Positions 26,338 through 35,318 of a DNA stretch of 64,000 nucleotides are shown piece by piece. The position numbers were made by a program, and so were the translations under genes. The DNA is from Myroides sp. JBRI-B21084 (GTDB lineage: Bacteria > Bacteroidota > Bacteroidia > Flavobacteriales > Flavobacteriaceae), in contig NZ_CP120653.1 in the NCBI RefSeq assembly GCF_030545015.1, positions 62,001 to 126,000 of the forward strand, in the 5' to 3' direction. The first letter of the stretch is position 1. Each line of letters begins with the position of its first letter. Below the pieces are notes generated by a model. The model made no database searches, was not told the origin of the DNA, and saw nothing but the letters and a program-made list of their open reading frames with translations.

Positions 26338-28764
26338 ATGAAAAAAACAATTTTAAATATAAGTTTAATTCTTGCTTTGGCAAGCACCACAAGCGTGTTT
26401 GCCCAGCAAGGAATTGGTACAAATAATCCGGATAAGTCGGCTGCGTTAGAAATTGCTTCAACAAACAAAGGCTTGTTAATTCCACGTATGAATTTAACAT
26501 GGGTTAGCAATGCCATTAACGCACCAATTGTAACACCTGCAAAAGGTTTATTAGTTTATAATGCAACAAGCATATCAAATGTACCAGAAGGTTTTTATTA
26601 TTTTGATGGAACCAAATGGGTTCCTATAGGAACAACCGTTTTACAAGATAGTAATACCACAACAATTTCCGGAAACGGTACCGCAAGCAATCCTTATAAA
26701 GTTGAGGTAAACGATTTAGCGGGCGATGTAACTGGATCAATTTTAACAAATAAAGTTCAGAAAATACAAAATTTTCCTGTAAGTGCAACAGCCCCCTCTA
26801 CAGGACAGGTTTTAAAAGAAGTAGCAGGTGTTTGGACACCTTCAACTCTAAAAACTACCGATGTTTCCGATTCTAAAGCATTAACAACAACTAGTCCATT
26901 AAAAGTAAATGCAGCCAATTCCGAAGCTAACGCTGTTTTAGCAGATGTTAATTTATCGGTTGATAAAGCTACCGAAACAAGTTTAGGAGTTGTACAAGTA
27001 GGTAATAATATTAATGTTGATGCAAATGGGGTTATTAGTGTTAATTTTCCAACTGCAACTGTTGATACCAATACAACAACTACGGTTTCTACAGATCAAT
27101 CATATGTAACGATTGATAAAACACAAACAGTTGGTTTAGAGACTGATGCTGTTAATACTCGCGATTATAAAATTGGGGTAGATAAGGCAACAGCATCAAC
27201 ATTAGGAGTGGTGATGCCTGGAACAGGTTTAAATGTAGATACTGATGGCAAGTTAAATGTTGTTTTAGATGGTTCAGAAACCAAACTAGCAAATGGCACC
27301 AACACAACAGTAACGGGAACAGGAACAACAGCCGATGCATATAAAGTAAACGTAGCAACAGCTAATGGTACAGAATTAGGTGTGGTGCAAGAGGCCGCAA
27401 CCAATCCAACGGTAAATGTAAGCAATGGTGTTTTAGCAGTTAATTTATCAAACACTACCTTATCAGGTGAAGTAACAGGCCCTTTAAATGCTACAGAAGT
27501 TGCCAATGATGTAATCGACGCCGCAAACTTAAAAACCGATGCCGTTACAACAATAAAAATAGTTGATGAAAATGTAACTCCAGCAAAAATAAAAGGAGGT
27601 ACCGAGGGACAAGTTTTAACAACAGATAGCGCAGGAAAAGCCATTTGGACAGCTCCTGTAGCCGATGTTGTAACAACATTATCCAACACCTTATCAAGCG
27701 GTAATGCAATAGGAACGTATGAAAACGAAGCGGGAACCGATGTAGTTGTAAATGAAACAGTTACTACGTTAACCAATACATTGTCGGCTGGGAATACTAT
27801 AGGAACATATAAAAACGAAGCAGGAACCGATGTTGTTTTAAAAGAAACCATTACAAGTTTAACACAAGACGCAAGCGGAATAAGTTATACGCCAGAATCG
27901 GGCACTGCACAAACGGCAAAAGTGGTAAGTGCCGATGCTACAAATTTGGTTACATCAGGAACCGATTTTGGAGCGTTGTTCACAAAAAGCAATTTACAAA
28001 GCAATCAAGTAAAATACGAAGTAATTTCGGGTACAAATACCACAGCAACATTAGATCCGTCAAGTACAACCGATTTACAAAAATATAAAGTAGATGTTAC
28101 CTTTCCAGCAGCTCCAGATGGTTCAGAAACCAAACTAGCAAATGGCACCAACACAACAGTTACAGGAACAGGAACAACAGCCGATGCATATAAAGTAAAC
28201 GTAGCAACAGCTAATGGAACTGCGTTAGGCGTGGTAAAGCAATCTGCTGCAACTGGTGAAGAAGTTACAGTAGCTGCAGATGGTAGTTTAGCTATTAACG
28301 AATCGAATGTAAATTTAATAGGTAATGTAACAGGTCCTATTAATAATAATAAAGTTGTTAAAATTCAGGATGTTAATGTAAATGCTACTTTACCAACAGC
28401 AGGTCAAGTTTTAACAGCTACAGGTTCAGGAAGTACATTAGAGTGGAAAGCGACCAATTCGGCTATGCCAACGTTCTTTTACATGCCAGCTGTGCTTTTT
28501 GATACAACAACCTTAGGAACCGGTTTCACTAAAGATTTGTATGCAGCTTATTCAACACAATTCGGTACGCCCCTAGTTAAAAGTACAGGTGCAGCAGCAG
28601 CTATACCTACTTTTACAGCAACTCAATTGCAATATTATATTACATATTATGATACAGCCGTTTTTAGTAATATTAGCATAGATGCAAATGGTGTAATGAC
28701 GTATGATATAATAGGAAATGCAACTGCTTCAACATATTTAAACATTGTTTTTGTTGTGAAATAG
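26338..28764 (+). CDS. Large secreted surface protein of the VGIGT family with internal repeats
   Basis: A protein of 808 residues, the largest paralogue: signal peptide (MKKTILNISLILALASTTSVFAQ), head GIGTNNPDKSAALEIAS, NKGLLIPRMNLTWVS, then many Thr/Asn/Val-rich repeats. A 101-bp DNA segment occurs twice (27268-27368 and 28117-28217), encoding DGSETKLANGTNTTVTG and onward, and a second tandem pair encodes 'TLSSGNAIGTYENEAGTDVV' and 'TLSAGNTIGTYKNEAGTDVV'. GDVTG/GEVTG/GNVTG motifs recur three times. These features fit a repetitive adhesin whose length may vary by recombination. It starts 18 bases after the previous stop. Confidence 0.78.
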   Translation: MKKTILNISLILALASTTSVFAQQGIGTNNPDKSAALEIASTNKGLLIPRMNLTWVSNAINAPIVTPAKGLLVYNATSISNVPEGFYYFDGTKWVPIGTTVLQDSNTTTISGNGTASNPYKVEVNDLAGDVTGSILTNKVQKIQNFPVSATAPSTGQVLKEVAGVWTPSTLKTTDVSDSKALTTTSPLKVNAANSEANAVLADVNLSVDKATETSLGVVQVGNNINVDANGVISVNFPTATVDTNTTTTVSTDQSYVTIDKTQTVGLETDAVNTRDYKIGVDKATASTLGVVMPGTGLNVDTDGKLNVVLDGSETKLANGTNTTVTGTGTTADAYKVNVATANGTELGVVQEAATNPTVNVSNGVLAVNLSNTTLSGEVTGPLNATEVANDVIDAANLKTDAVTTIKIVDENVTPAKIKGGTEGQVLTTDSAGKAIWTAPVADVVTTLSNTLSSGNAIGTYENEAGTDVVVNETVTTLTNTLSAGNTIGTYKNEAGTDVVLKETITSLTQDASGISYTPESGTAQTAKVVSADATNLVTSGTDFGALFTKSNLQSNQVKYEVISGTNTTATLDPSSTTDLQKYKVDVTFPAAPDGSETKLANGTNTTVTGTGTTADAYKVNVATANGTALGVVKQSAATGEEVTVAADGSLAINESNVNLIGNVTGPINNNKVVKIQDVNVNATLPTAGQVLTATGSGSTLEWKATNSAMPTFFYMPAVLFDTTTLGTGFTKDLYAAYSTQFGTPLVKSTGAAAAIPTFTATQLQYYITYYDTAVFSNISIDANGVMTYDIIGNATASTYLNIVFVVK
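27268..27368 (+). repeat. 101-bp direct repeat within the 808-residue surface protein, copy 1
   Basis: Nearly identical to 28117-28217 (only a few base changes over 101 bases), in the same frame and orientation and 849 bases apart (a multiple of three). Recombination between the copies would delete 283 codons without a frameshift. Confidence 0.9.
28117..28217 (+). repeat. 101-bp direct repeat within the 808-residue surface protein, copy 2
   Basis: Second copy of the element at 27268-27368; starts gatggttcagaaaccaaac and ends gcaacagctaatgg. Confidence 0.9.
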
Positions 28765-28833
28765 CGTGTTCAGTTTACTTTAATGTAAAACGAACCTAAT
28801 TTAGAGAATGTTTATGAATCTAAATTTTTTAAG

Positions 28834-30390
28834 ATGAAACTAAAATTACATATCAATAAGCTATTGTTTCAACATAAAACGTTGTTGTATTTAATTGGAT
28901 TATTTTTAATAATATCAACCAATACAAATGCGCAAAATCAATGTACATTTACGTTAGATTCAAATTCGGTATTAGTAAGCGCAACAGTTACAGGTACATC
29001 AACCAATAATAAATTAGTACCTAAATACGTTTTTGTTGGGATGACAACGGGCTCTACTGTCCCAAAATTGTATGTTGCAGCTGAAATGGATAATCAAGGA
29101 AATAAGCACGCTACAGATATAACTATTGGAAATGCAAATACAATTACTTCAACTTCAAAAGTATGTGATAATGGGTCATCTACATTTACAATAGGAAGTA
29201 CAACGTATACAGCATCTAATACATTTCACTGGGAAATTTTTGAATTTGATTTAACAGGTGTAAATATTCCTAACGGTACTGTTAATTATTCAGTAACGGC
29301 AGGTGCAGGTGGTTTTGATGTTTCTGGTACTATGATATTAAATGTACAGGCTCCACCAGTAGATGTAACAGTTACAAAAAACTGGATAGACAATAGTGCT
29401 ACAACTAGACCAACTTTACAAATGCAAGTAATTGGTACTCCGTCAGGTGGTATTTCACGAGTTTTAAAAACAGAAACCGTTACAGGTACAGGTAATACAT
29501 GGACGTACACTTTTACTCAAATTCCGAAATACGATGTAATTGGTAGATTAAATGTTTTTACTGCCGATGAGGTTGATTTAACAGGATATTGTAAACAACT
29601 AAATGGTTTAACAGTTACAAATTACATTGTGCCTACTATAAGTATTTCTTCTTCTTATGTGTGTTATGGTCAAAATGTTACGTTAACGGCAACTTCAGAT
29701 AAAGGAAACGATCCTTTTGGGGGAACAACCTATCAATGGCAACGCAGTTCAGATGGTGTAATTTGGACAAACATTTCCGGTGCCACAAGTATTACTTATA
29801 CCATTAATAATTTACAATCTACAGATTTAAATTATACTTATAGAGTACAATTTATACCGCAAGGTCAAACAGTTTGTATTGCTAATGCACCCGCTTTTCA
29901 ACTGCAAATTGATGCAGCTTGTACGGCTGCTGTAAGTATTACAAAAGAAGGAACGTTTAACGATTTAAATAACGACAATATTGCGCAGCCTAACGAAACA
30001 ATTTCGTACACCATTACAGTTAAAAACAATGGAACAATTGCTTTAACTAATATTGTTGTTAACGATCCTTTGTTAGGAGGGAATTTATCTGTAATTCCTA
30101 CTGGAGATACGAATTTAAACAATATTTTAGATCTTACAGAAACTTGGACTTATACGGTTGTTTATTCGGTAACAAGTAACGATATTTTTGTAAATAAAGG
30201 TGTATATAATAGGGCATCTGTTACTGCTACTGCACCGCCTGGTAATGTAAGTGCACTATCAACAGATCCAACGCCTTATACCATTTCAACGCCAGGATAC
30301 GATGTGAATAGACCAAATCATACCTATGTTAGTCTTAAAGGACAAAGTGTAGTGATTTCTAACCCAATGATTTATCAAAAAGCTAAATAA
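28834..30390 (+). CDS. Secreted protein with Ig-like and DUF11/DUF7507-type domains
   Basis: A protein of 518 residues with a long signal peptide (cleavage near TNTNAQ, about residue 34). The middle region (about 268-350, ISISSSYVCYGQNVTLTAT, YQWQRSSDGVIWTNISGA) is an Ig-like/PKD-type fold frequent in Bacteroidota surface proteins. The next domain (about 365-485, SITKEGTFNDLNNDN, TISYTITVKNNGTIALTNI) is a DUF11/DUF7507-type beta-sandwich. No type IX CTD is visible at the C-terminus. It lies between the VGIGT paralogues and the second type-B CTD protein, so it probably belongs to the same surface assembly (inference). Confidence 0.78.
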   Translation: MKLKLHINKLLFQHKTLLYLIGLFLIISTNTNAQNQCTFTLDSNSVLVSATVTGTSTNNKLVPKYVFVGMTTGSTVPKLYVAAEMDNQGNKHATDITIGNANTITSTSKVCDNGSSTFTIGSTTYTASNTFHWEIFEFDLTGVNIPNGTVNYSVTAGAGGFDVSGTMILNVQAPPVDVTVTKNWIDNSATTRPTLQMQVIGTPSGGISRVLKTETVTGTGNTWTYTFTQIPKYDVIGRLNVFTADEVDLTGYCKQLNGLTVTNYIVPTISISSSYVCYGQNVTLTATSDKGNDPFGGTTYQWQRSSDGVIWTNISGATSITYTINNLQSTDLNYTYRVQFIPQGQTVCIANAPAFQLQIDAACTAAVSITKEGTFNDLNNDNIAQPNETISYTITVKNNGTIALTNIVVNDPLLGGNLSVIPTGDTNLNNILDLTETWTYTVVYSVTSNDIFVNKGVYNRASVTATAPPGNVSALSTDPTPYTISTPGYDVNRPNHTYVSLKGQSVVISNPMIYQKAK

Positions 30391-30434
30391 ACTAATTTAC
30401 ATAAAGCCTTTGATGAATTTAAATACTAAAAATC

Positions 30435-31679
30435 ATGAAAAAAATAGTATATATCTTTTTGGTTTTTCCTTTATTAGGATTATGCCAAACAGTCAATAAA
30501 GGTAATTTAGCTGTTAATTCAGGTACACAAGTTTCAACGTATTTTGATTTTACAAACGAGCAAACAGGGAATGTTTTGAACGATGGCGCTATTCATTTTT
30601 ATGGACATTACAACAACCAAGGTTTGTTTAGTTACAGTACAAATAAAACAACTGGTTACGTGGTTTTTGAAGGTTTAATGCCCGAAATGCAAAAAATTGC
30701 AGGAACATCACCAAGTAGTTTTTACGACGTACTTTTCAATAAAAACCAAACCGAAACTGCGTTTAATTTATCAAACGATATAACAACTGCGGGCACCGTA
30801 AACTTATACAATGGTGTGGTTTTAATGAATAAAGAACAAGGAGGATCGTTTGTGTTTTTAAAAGGATCAAATCATATAAACACCACCGATAAAAGTCATT
30901 TACAAGGCGAAGTTGGAAAAGTAGGAAACGAAGCTTTTAAATATCCAATTGGCGATAAAGGCTATTATAGATTTGCAGGTATTTCGGCACCTATTTCAAA
31001 TAATGAACAATATACCGGCGAATATATTTTAGAAAACAGTAATGTAAAATATCCGCACGAAAGTCGGACTGGAGTTTTACAAACAATAAATAACACTGAA
31101 TATTGGATTGTTAATCAAAGTACACCTTCAAAAAATTCAATTATTTTAACTCTTTCATGGGATCTACGTACTACACCAACAGATTTAACAAAGAATCCTG
31201 ATTTATTACACATTGTACGTTGGGATGCAAACCAGAAACTTTGGGTAGATGAAGGTGGAATTGCAGATCATGCAAACCAAACGGTATCTACACCTATAAA
31301 TGTGGAAGGTTTTGGTGTATTTACATTAGCAACTATAAAAGAAAATGTTTTAAGCCCAGGTGATGTTGTTATTTACAACGGAGTAACACCAAATGGTGAT
31401 GGAATGAATGATTATTTTATTATTGATAACATTAATTATTTTCCAAACAACAGCGTAACTATTTATAACCGTTGGGGTAGAATTGTTTATCAAACACAAA
31501 ATTACGATAGTACAGGAAATGTTTTTAAAGGAACTGCCCAAGGTGTTGATGTAATTAATACCGGTGAAAGTTTACCTACAGGTACTTATTACTATGTGGT
31601 AGAATATATGTACGATAGAAACGGACAAAATCAATGGATTAAAAAAGTAGGTTACCTTCATTTAGAAAGTAGTAACTAA
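30435..31679 (+). CDS. Surface protein with gliding-motility-associated (type-B) C-terminal domain, second copy
   Basis: A protein of 414 residues, paralogous over its whole length to the one at 18342: shared 'VNKGNLAVNSGTQV' type opening, KTTGYVVFEG, TDKSHLQGEVGKVG, WDANQKLWVDEGGI, and the type-B CTD from about residue 309 (VIYNGVTPNGDGMNDYFII, VTIYNRWGRIVYQ, LPTGTYYYVVEY). The CTD directs type IX export. Unlike the first copy it is not followed by porP/sprF and ompA genes, so it may rely on the PorP/SprF at 19608 or one elsewhere. A terminator follows 30 bases later. Confidence 0.9.
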   Translation: MKKIVYIFLVFPLLGLCQTVNKGNLAVNSGTQVSTYFDFTNEQTGNVLNDGAIHFYGHYNNQGLFSYSTNKTTGYVVFEGLMPEMQKIAGTSPSSFYDVLFNKNQTETAFNLSNDITTAGTVNLYNGVVLMNKEQGGSFVFLKGSNHINTTDKSHLQGEVGKVGNEAFKYPIGDKGYYRFAGISAPISNNEQYTGEYILENSNVKYPHESRTGVLQTINNTEYWIVNQSTPSKNSIILTLSWDLRTTPTDLTKNPDLLHIVRWDANQKLWVDEGGIADHANQTVSTPINVEGFGVFTLATIKENVLSPGDVVIYNGVTPNGDGMNDYFIIDNINYFPNNSVTIYNRWGRIVYQTQNYDSTGNVFKGTAQGVDVINTGESLPTGTYYYVVEYMYDRNGQNQWIKKVGYLHLESSN

Positions 31680-31712
31680 AAGATTTTAACCTTTTGCTAA
31701 TGTGTTTAAAGC

Positions 31713-31743
31713 AAAAAAAATCCCGATTAATCGGGATTTTTTA
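31713..31743. terminator. Bidirectional terminator between the surface locus and yceI
   Basis: A perfect palindrome aatcccgattaatcgggatt embedded between an A run and a T run. It ends the surface operon and the convergent yceI gene. Confidence 0.9.
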
Positions 31744-31746
31744 AAA

Positions 31747-32409
31747 TTATTTAGTTGCTTTTACAACAAATTTCAATTTAATGTTATCGTTAATCACTTT
31801 ATCGCCTAAATCTTTAACAATAGATCCAGAGTTGTAGTTAACAGCCCATTTAGTTCTATCAATTTCAAATTCATCCGAAGCAATTGTAACGTCACCTTCT
31901 GTAACAGTAACTGTTGCAGGAAATTTAATACCGTGTGTAGCTTCTTTAATAGTTAAATTACCTTCTACCATTTGTTTACCGTTTTCATCTGCAACTTTAG
32001 TAATTTCAAAAGTAGCAGTTGGAAATTTTGATACGTTAAAAAAGTGGTCAGCATTTTCTGCAGTAGCACCTTTTAAATGGCCTTCTAAACCAGCTTTTTT
32101 CTCAGCATCAGTAATATCGGTAACAGTGATAGTATTCATATCAATTGTAAATTTACCACCTGTAACCATATTGTTTGCCACCATTACCATACCTTCTTTT
32201 AAAGCAATAGTACCAGCGTGTTGGTCACCAGAAACTTTGCTTCCAATCCAGTCAATTTTAGATTCAGCAGCAACAGCGTTATAAGTAACTGCATCAGCAG
32301 CCGGTGCATCAGCTTCTACCGCGTCAGTTTCAACAGTTGCGTTTTCTTTTTTACATGCAGTTAACGATAATGCCGCTAATGCAACTAAAGCAAATACATT
32401 TTTTTTCAT
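31747..32409 (-). CDS. YceI family lipoprotein
   Basis: A protein of 220 residues with a lipoprotein signal peptide ending LSLTAC (Cys19), then a Ala/Glu/Asp-rich linker and the YceI lipocalin-like domain: SKIDWIGSKVSGDQHAGTI, FTIDMNTITVTDI, GHLKGATAENADHFFNV, FPTATFEITKV, and the C-terminal FEIDRTKWAVNY. YceI proteins bind amphiphilic or polyisoprenoid molecules in the periplasm. Single gene. A similar gene is common in flavobacteria, and no specific partner is visible here. Confidence 0.92.
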   Translation of the reverse strand: MKKNVFALVALAALSLTACKKENATVETDAVEADAPAADAVTYNAVAAESKIDWIGSKVSGDQHAGTIALKEGMVMVANNMVTGGKFTIDMNTITVTDITDAEKKAGLEGHLKGATAENADHFFNVSKFPTATFEITKVADENGKQMVEGNLTIKEATHGIKFPATVTVTEGDVTIASDEFEIDRTKWAVNYNSGSIVKDLGDKVINDNIKLKFVVKATK

Positions 32410-32587
32410 AATTCAATTATTAATTTTCATTGCAAAGATATTTAAAAACTAATACCAACAAATTAAAAAATGAAGTCTGTTAGCATTTCTTAATATAGAT
32501 TAATTTTTTTAAAACTGCCAATTTGTCTAAAAAATAAATGTGGCTTTACTTTTGTTTATTATAAGTTGATTATAATAGTTTGTAATA

Positions 32588-33124
32588 ATGGAAAAAGACG
32601 ATTTAAAAAACAACATACAGCAAAATGCTGAACAACAAATAGCTGAAAACGAAAATGTAGATACTACAGAGCAATTGTCTGAAACAGAACGTTTAAATGA
32701 GCAGTTAGCTGCAGAAAAAGATAAGTTTTTAAGGTTGTTTGCCGAGTTTGAAAATTTTAGAAAAAGAACTGCTCGCGAACGTATTGAATTGTTTACAACA
32801 GCAAACGAAGATGTAATGAAAGGTATTTTACCTGTTTTAGATGATTTTGATAGAGCTATTTCTCAAATGGAAAAGTTAGGTGAAAGCGAACATTTGACAG
32901 GTTTTAATTTAATTGCAACAAAATTACGTGACAACTTGTCGGCAAAAGGCTTAGGTTTAGTTGAATTAAACCAAGGCGATGTGTTTAATGCTGATGTTGC
33001 TGAAGCGGTAACACAAATACCAGCGGGCGACGATCTAAAAGGAAAAATTGTTGATGTGATTGAAAAAGGATATAAATTGGGCGATAAAATCATCCGTTTT
33101 CCTAAAGTTGTTATTGGTCAATAA
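32588..33124 (+). CDS. grpE: Nucleotide exchange factor GrpE
   Basis: A protein of 178 residues. A Gln/Glu-rich N-terminus and long helix (about 25-75, ERLNEQLAAEKDKFLRLFAEFENFRKR without interruption in the frame) is followed by the GrpE head (about 85-178) with the conserved DNFDRA-like 'PVLDDFDRAI' and the terminal IRFPKVVIGQ. GrpE exchanges ADP for ATP on DnaK in the cytoplasm. It is 9 bases upstream of dnaJ, forming the usual flavobacterial grpE-dnaJ operon; dnaK is not in the window. Confidence 0.95.
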   Translation: MEKDDLKNNIQQNAEQQIAENENVDTTEQLSETERLNEQLAAEKDKFLRLFAEFENFRKRTARERIELFTTANEDVMKGILPVLDDFDRAISQMEKLGESEHLTGFNLIATKLRDNLSAKGLGLVELNQGDVFNADVAEAVTQIPAGDDLKGKIVDVIEKGYKLGDKIIRFPKVVIGQ

Positions 33125-33133
33125 AATACTACA

Positions 33134-34258
33134 ATGAAAAAAGATTATTACGAAATATTAGGTATTGATAAAAGTGCTGATGCAAATGCAATAAAGAAAG
33201 CATACCGTAAAAAAGCAATTGAGTTTCACCCCGATAAAAATCCAGGGAATAAAGAAGCCGAAGAAAACTTTAAACTTGCTGCTGAAGCTTATGAAGTTTT
33301 AAGCGATCCTGATAAAAAAGCACGTTACGACCAATACGGACATGCGGCTTTTGATGGCGCAGGTGGTTTTGGCGGCGGTGGCTTTAACAATATGGAAGAT
33401 ATCTTTAGCCAATTTGGAGATATCTTTGGTAGTGGTTTTGGCGGCTTTGGTGGTTTTGGCGGTTTTGGCGGCGGCGGCGGACAGCGCCGTGTTAAAGGTT
33501 CTAATTTGCGTATAAAAGTAAAACTTACTTTAGAAGACATTGCAAATGGTGTTGAGAAAAAAGTAAAGGTAAAACGCAAAGTGCAAGCAGCCGGTGTTAC
33601 ATATAAAACCTGTACAACTTGTAACGGTTCGGGGCAAGTTATGCGCGTACAAAATACCATTTTAGGTCGAATGCAAACAGCTTCACCTTGTCCTACATGT
33701 CAAGGTGCAGGGCAATCTTTAGATAAAAAACCACAAGGTGCCGATGCAGAAGGAATGATAACCGCCGAAGAAACGGTTTCAATAAAAATTCCAGCAGGTG
33801 TTTCAGATGGTATTCAACTTAAAGTTTCAGGTAAAGGTAACGATGCTCCGGGTGCCAACAGCGTACCTGGCGATTTAATTGTTGCTATTGAAGAAATTGA
33901 ACATGAATTTTTAAAACGCGAAGGCGAAAATATTCATTACGATTTGTATTTAAACATTGCCGACGCCGTTTTAGGTGGATTTAAAGAAGTAGATACCGTA
34001 AATGGTAAAGTACGCATTAAAATAGAAGAAGGCATACAATCGGGTAAAATATTACGTTTAAAAGGCAAAGGATTACCAAGTTTAAACGGGTACGGTAACG
34101 GAGATTTCTTAATTCATATAAACGTATGGACACCTAAAAAATTATCAAAAGAACAAAAAGATTTTTTTGAAAAAATGAAAAATGATGAAAATTTTATACC
34201 ACATCCGCAGAAAGGCGATAAAAGTTTTTTTGAAAAAGTAAAAGAAATGTTTTCTTAA
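33134..34258 (+). CDS. dnaJ: Chaperone DnaJ with a reduced zinc-finger region
   Basis: A protein of 374 residues. The J domain (1-70) has the HPD motif in EFHPDKNPG, followed by a Gly/Phe-rich linker (about 75-118), a cysteine-rich region, and C-terminal substrate-binding beta domains. The cysteine region has only two CxxCxGxG-type repeats (CTTCNGSG and CPTCQGAG) instead of the canonical four, so it can bind at most one zinc. This short form appears usual for flavobacterial DnaJ rather than a defect. DnaJ delivers unfolded clients to DnaK and stimulates its ATPase. Confidence 0.95.
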   Translation: MKKDYYEILGIDKSADANAIKKAYRKKAIEFHPDKNPGNKEAEENFKLAAEAYEVLSDPDKKARYDQYGHAAFDGAGGFGGGGFNNMEDIFSQFGDIFGSGFGGFGGFGGFGGGGGQRRVKGSNLRIKVKLTLEDIANGVEKKVKVKRKVQAAGVTYKTCTTCNGSGQVMRVQNTILGRMQTASPCPTCQGAGQSLDKKPQGADAEGMITAEETVSIKIPAGVSDGIQLKVSGKGNDAPGANSVPGDLIVAIEEIEHEFLKREGENIHYDLYLNIADAVLGGFKEVDTVNGKVRIKIEEGIQSGKILRLKGKGLPSLNGYGNGDFLIHINVWTPKKLSKEQKDFFEKMKNDENFIPHPQKGDKSFFEKVKEMFS

Positions 34259-34326
34259 ATGAAAATGTTTTGTACTTTTGTGGTACACTTATAAAACGGT
34301 GGATTTTCTTTTTCATAGCAATTTTT

Positions 34327-34360
34327 CCCATCCTTGTGCAAACAAGGATGGGTTTTTTTT
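34327..34360 (+). terminator. Rho-independent terminator after grpE-dnaJ
   Basis: A perfect 10-bp stem cccatccttg / caaggatggg with a 6-base loop, followed by eight T. Confidence 0.93.
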
Positions 34361-34370
34361 AACTACTTTG

Positions 34371-34378
34371 TATATTTG
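34371..34378 (+). promoter_or_regulatory. Flavobacterial -7 promoter box for the ABC transporter operon
   Basis: TATATTTG fits the TAnnTTTG consensus and lies 16 bases before the ATG at 34395, just after the dnaJ terminator. The -33 element is not clear. Confidence 0.5.
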
Positions 34379-34394
34379 TGTATATTTTTAAATT

Positions 34395-35318
34395 ATGAAT
34401 CATATCTTAACGGTAAATAACGTTGTTAAAAAGTATGGTGATAAAACCGCTTTAAACAATGTGTCTTTAGCCATTCCTAAGGGAAGTGTGTACGGATTGC
34501 TTGGACCTAATGGTGCAGGTAAAACTTCATTAATTCGCATTATAAATCAAATTACGTTTCCCGATAGTGGCGAAATTTTCCTTGATGGCGAAAAGCTAAA
34601 TCCTAAACATGTAAAACATATTGGTTACATGCCCGAAGAACGCGGTTTGTACAAAAGTATGAAAGTGGGCGAACAAGCTTTGTATTTGGCGCAATTAAAA
34701 GGAATTTCTAAAGATGAAGCCAAAAAACAACTAAAATATTGGTTTGATAAGTTAGAAATTGGCGATTGGTGGAACAAAAAAATTCAAGAGTTATCTAAAG
34801 GTATGGCGCAAAAAATACAATTTGTAGTAACTGTTTTACATCAGCCTAAATTGTTGATTTTTGATGAACCCTTTTCTGGTTTCGATCCTGTAAATGCCAA
34901 TATTATTAAAGATGAAATTTTAGAATTGAAACAAAAAGGCAGTACCATCATTTTTTCAACACATCGCATGGAAAGTGTAGAGGAAATGTGCGACGAAATT
35001 GCCCTAATACATAATTCGAATAAATTGTTAGACGGTTCTGTGGTTGATATTAAAAAACAATTCCGTACAAATAGCTATGATTTAGGTATAAAAGCTAACA
35101 ATCAACAACAATTAACAGATTTTTTAAAATCTAAATATAAAATAAACCAAACGGCTTTTAAATCGTTAGATAACGAATTGAAATTGGCTGTTTCGTTGGG
35201 TGAAAAGTTACCTAACGAGTTGTTAAACGATGTACTTGCTTTTGGTCAAATAACTCATTTTTCTGAAAAAATTCCGAGTGTAAACGATATTTTTATTCAA
35301 ACCGTAACTGCTAACTAA
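34395..35318 (+). CDS. ABC-2 type transporter ATP-binding protein (NatA-like)
   Basis: A protein of 307 residues: Walker A GPNGAGKTS (about 38-46), signature LSKGMAQK (about 134-141), Walker B LLIFDEPFSG (about 154-163), H-loop STHRME, and a C-terminal DUF4162-type extension (about 220-305). This is the ATPase of an ABC exporter of the NatA/CcmA kind; the substrate may be ions, lipids or a drug and cannot be told from sequence. Its stop overlaps the permease start by one base (TAATG), so the two are translationally coupled. Confidence 0.92.
   Translation: MNHILTVNNVVKKYGDKTALNNVSLAIPKGSVYGLLGPNGAGKTSLIRIINQITFPDSGEIFLDGEKLNPKHVKHIGYMPEERGLYKSMKVGEQALYLAQLKGISKDEAKKQLKYWFDKLEIGDWWNKKIQELSKGMAQKIQFVVTVLHQPKLLIFDEPFSGFDPVNANIIKDEILELKQKGSTIIFSTHRMESVEEMCDEIALIHNSNKLLDGSVVDIKKQFRTNSYDLGIKANNQQQLTDFLKSKYKINQTAFKSLDNELKLAVSLGEKLPNELLNDVLAFGQITHFSEKIPSVNDIFIQTVTAN

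Noticed and set aside
27165..27851. A 228-codon antisense frame within the repetitive surface protein
   Set aside because: It is a shadow caused by Thr/Val-rich codon repeats on the sense strand; it has no ribosome binding site or family pattern.
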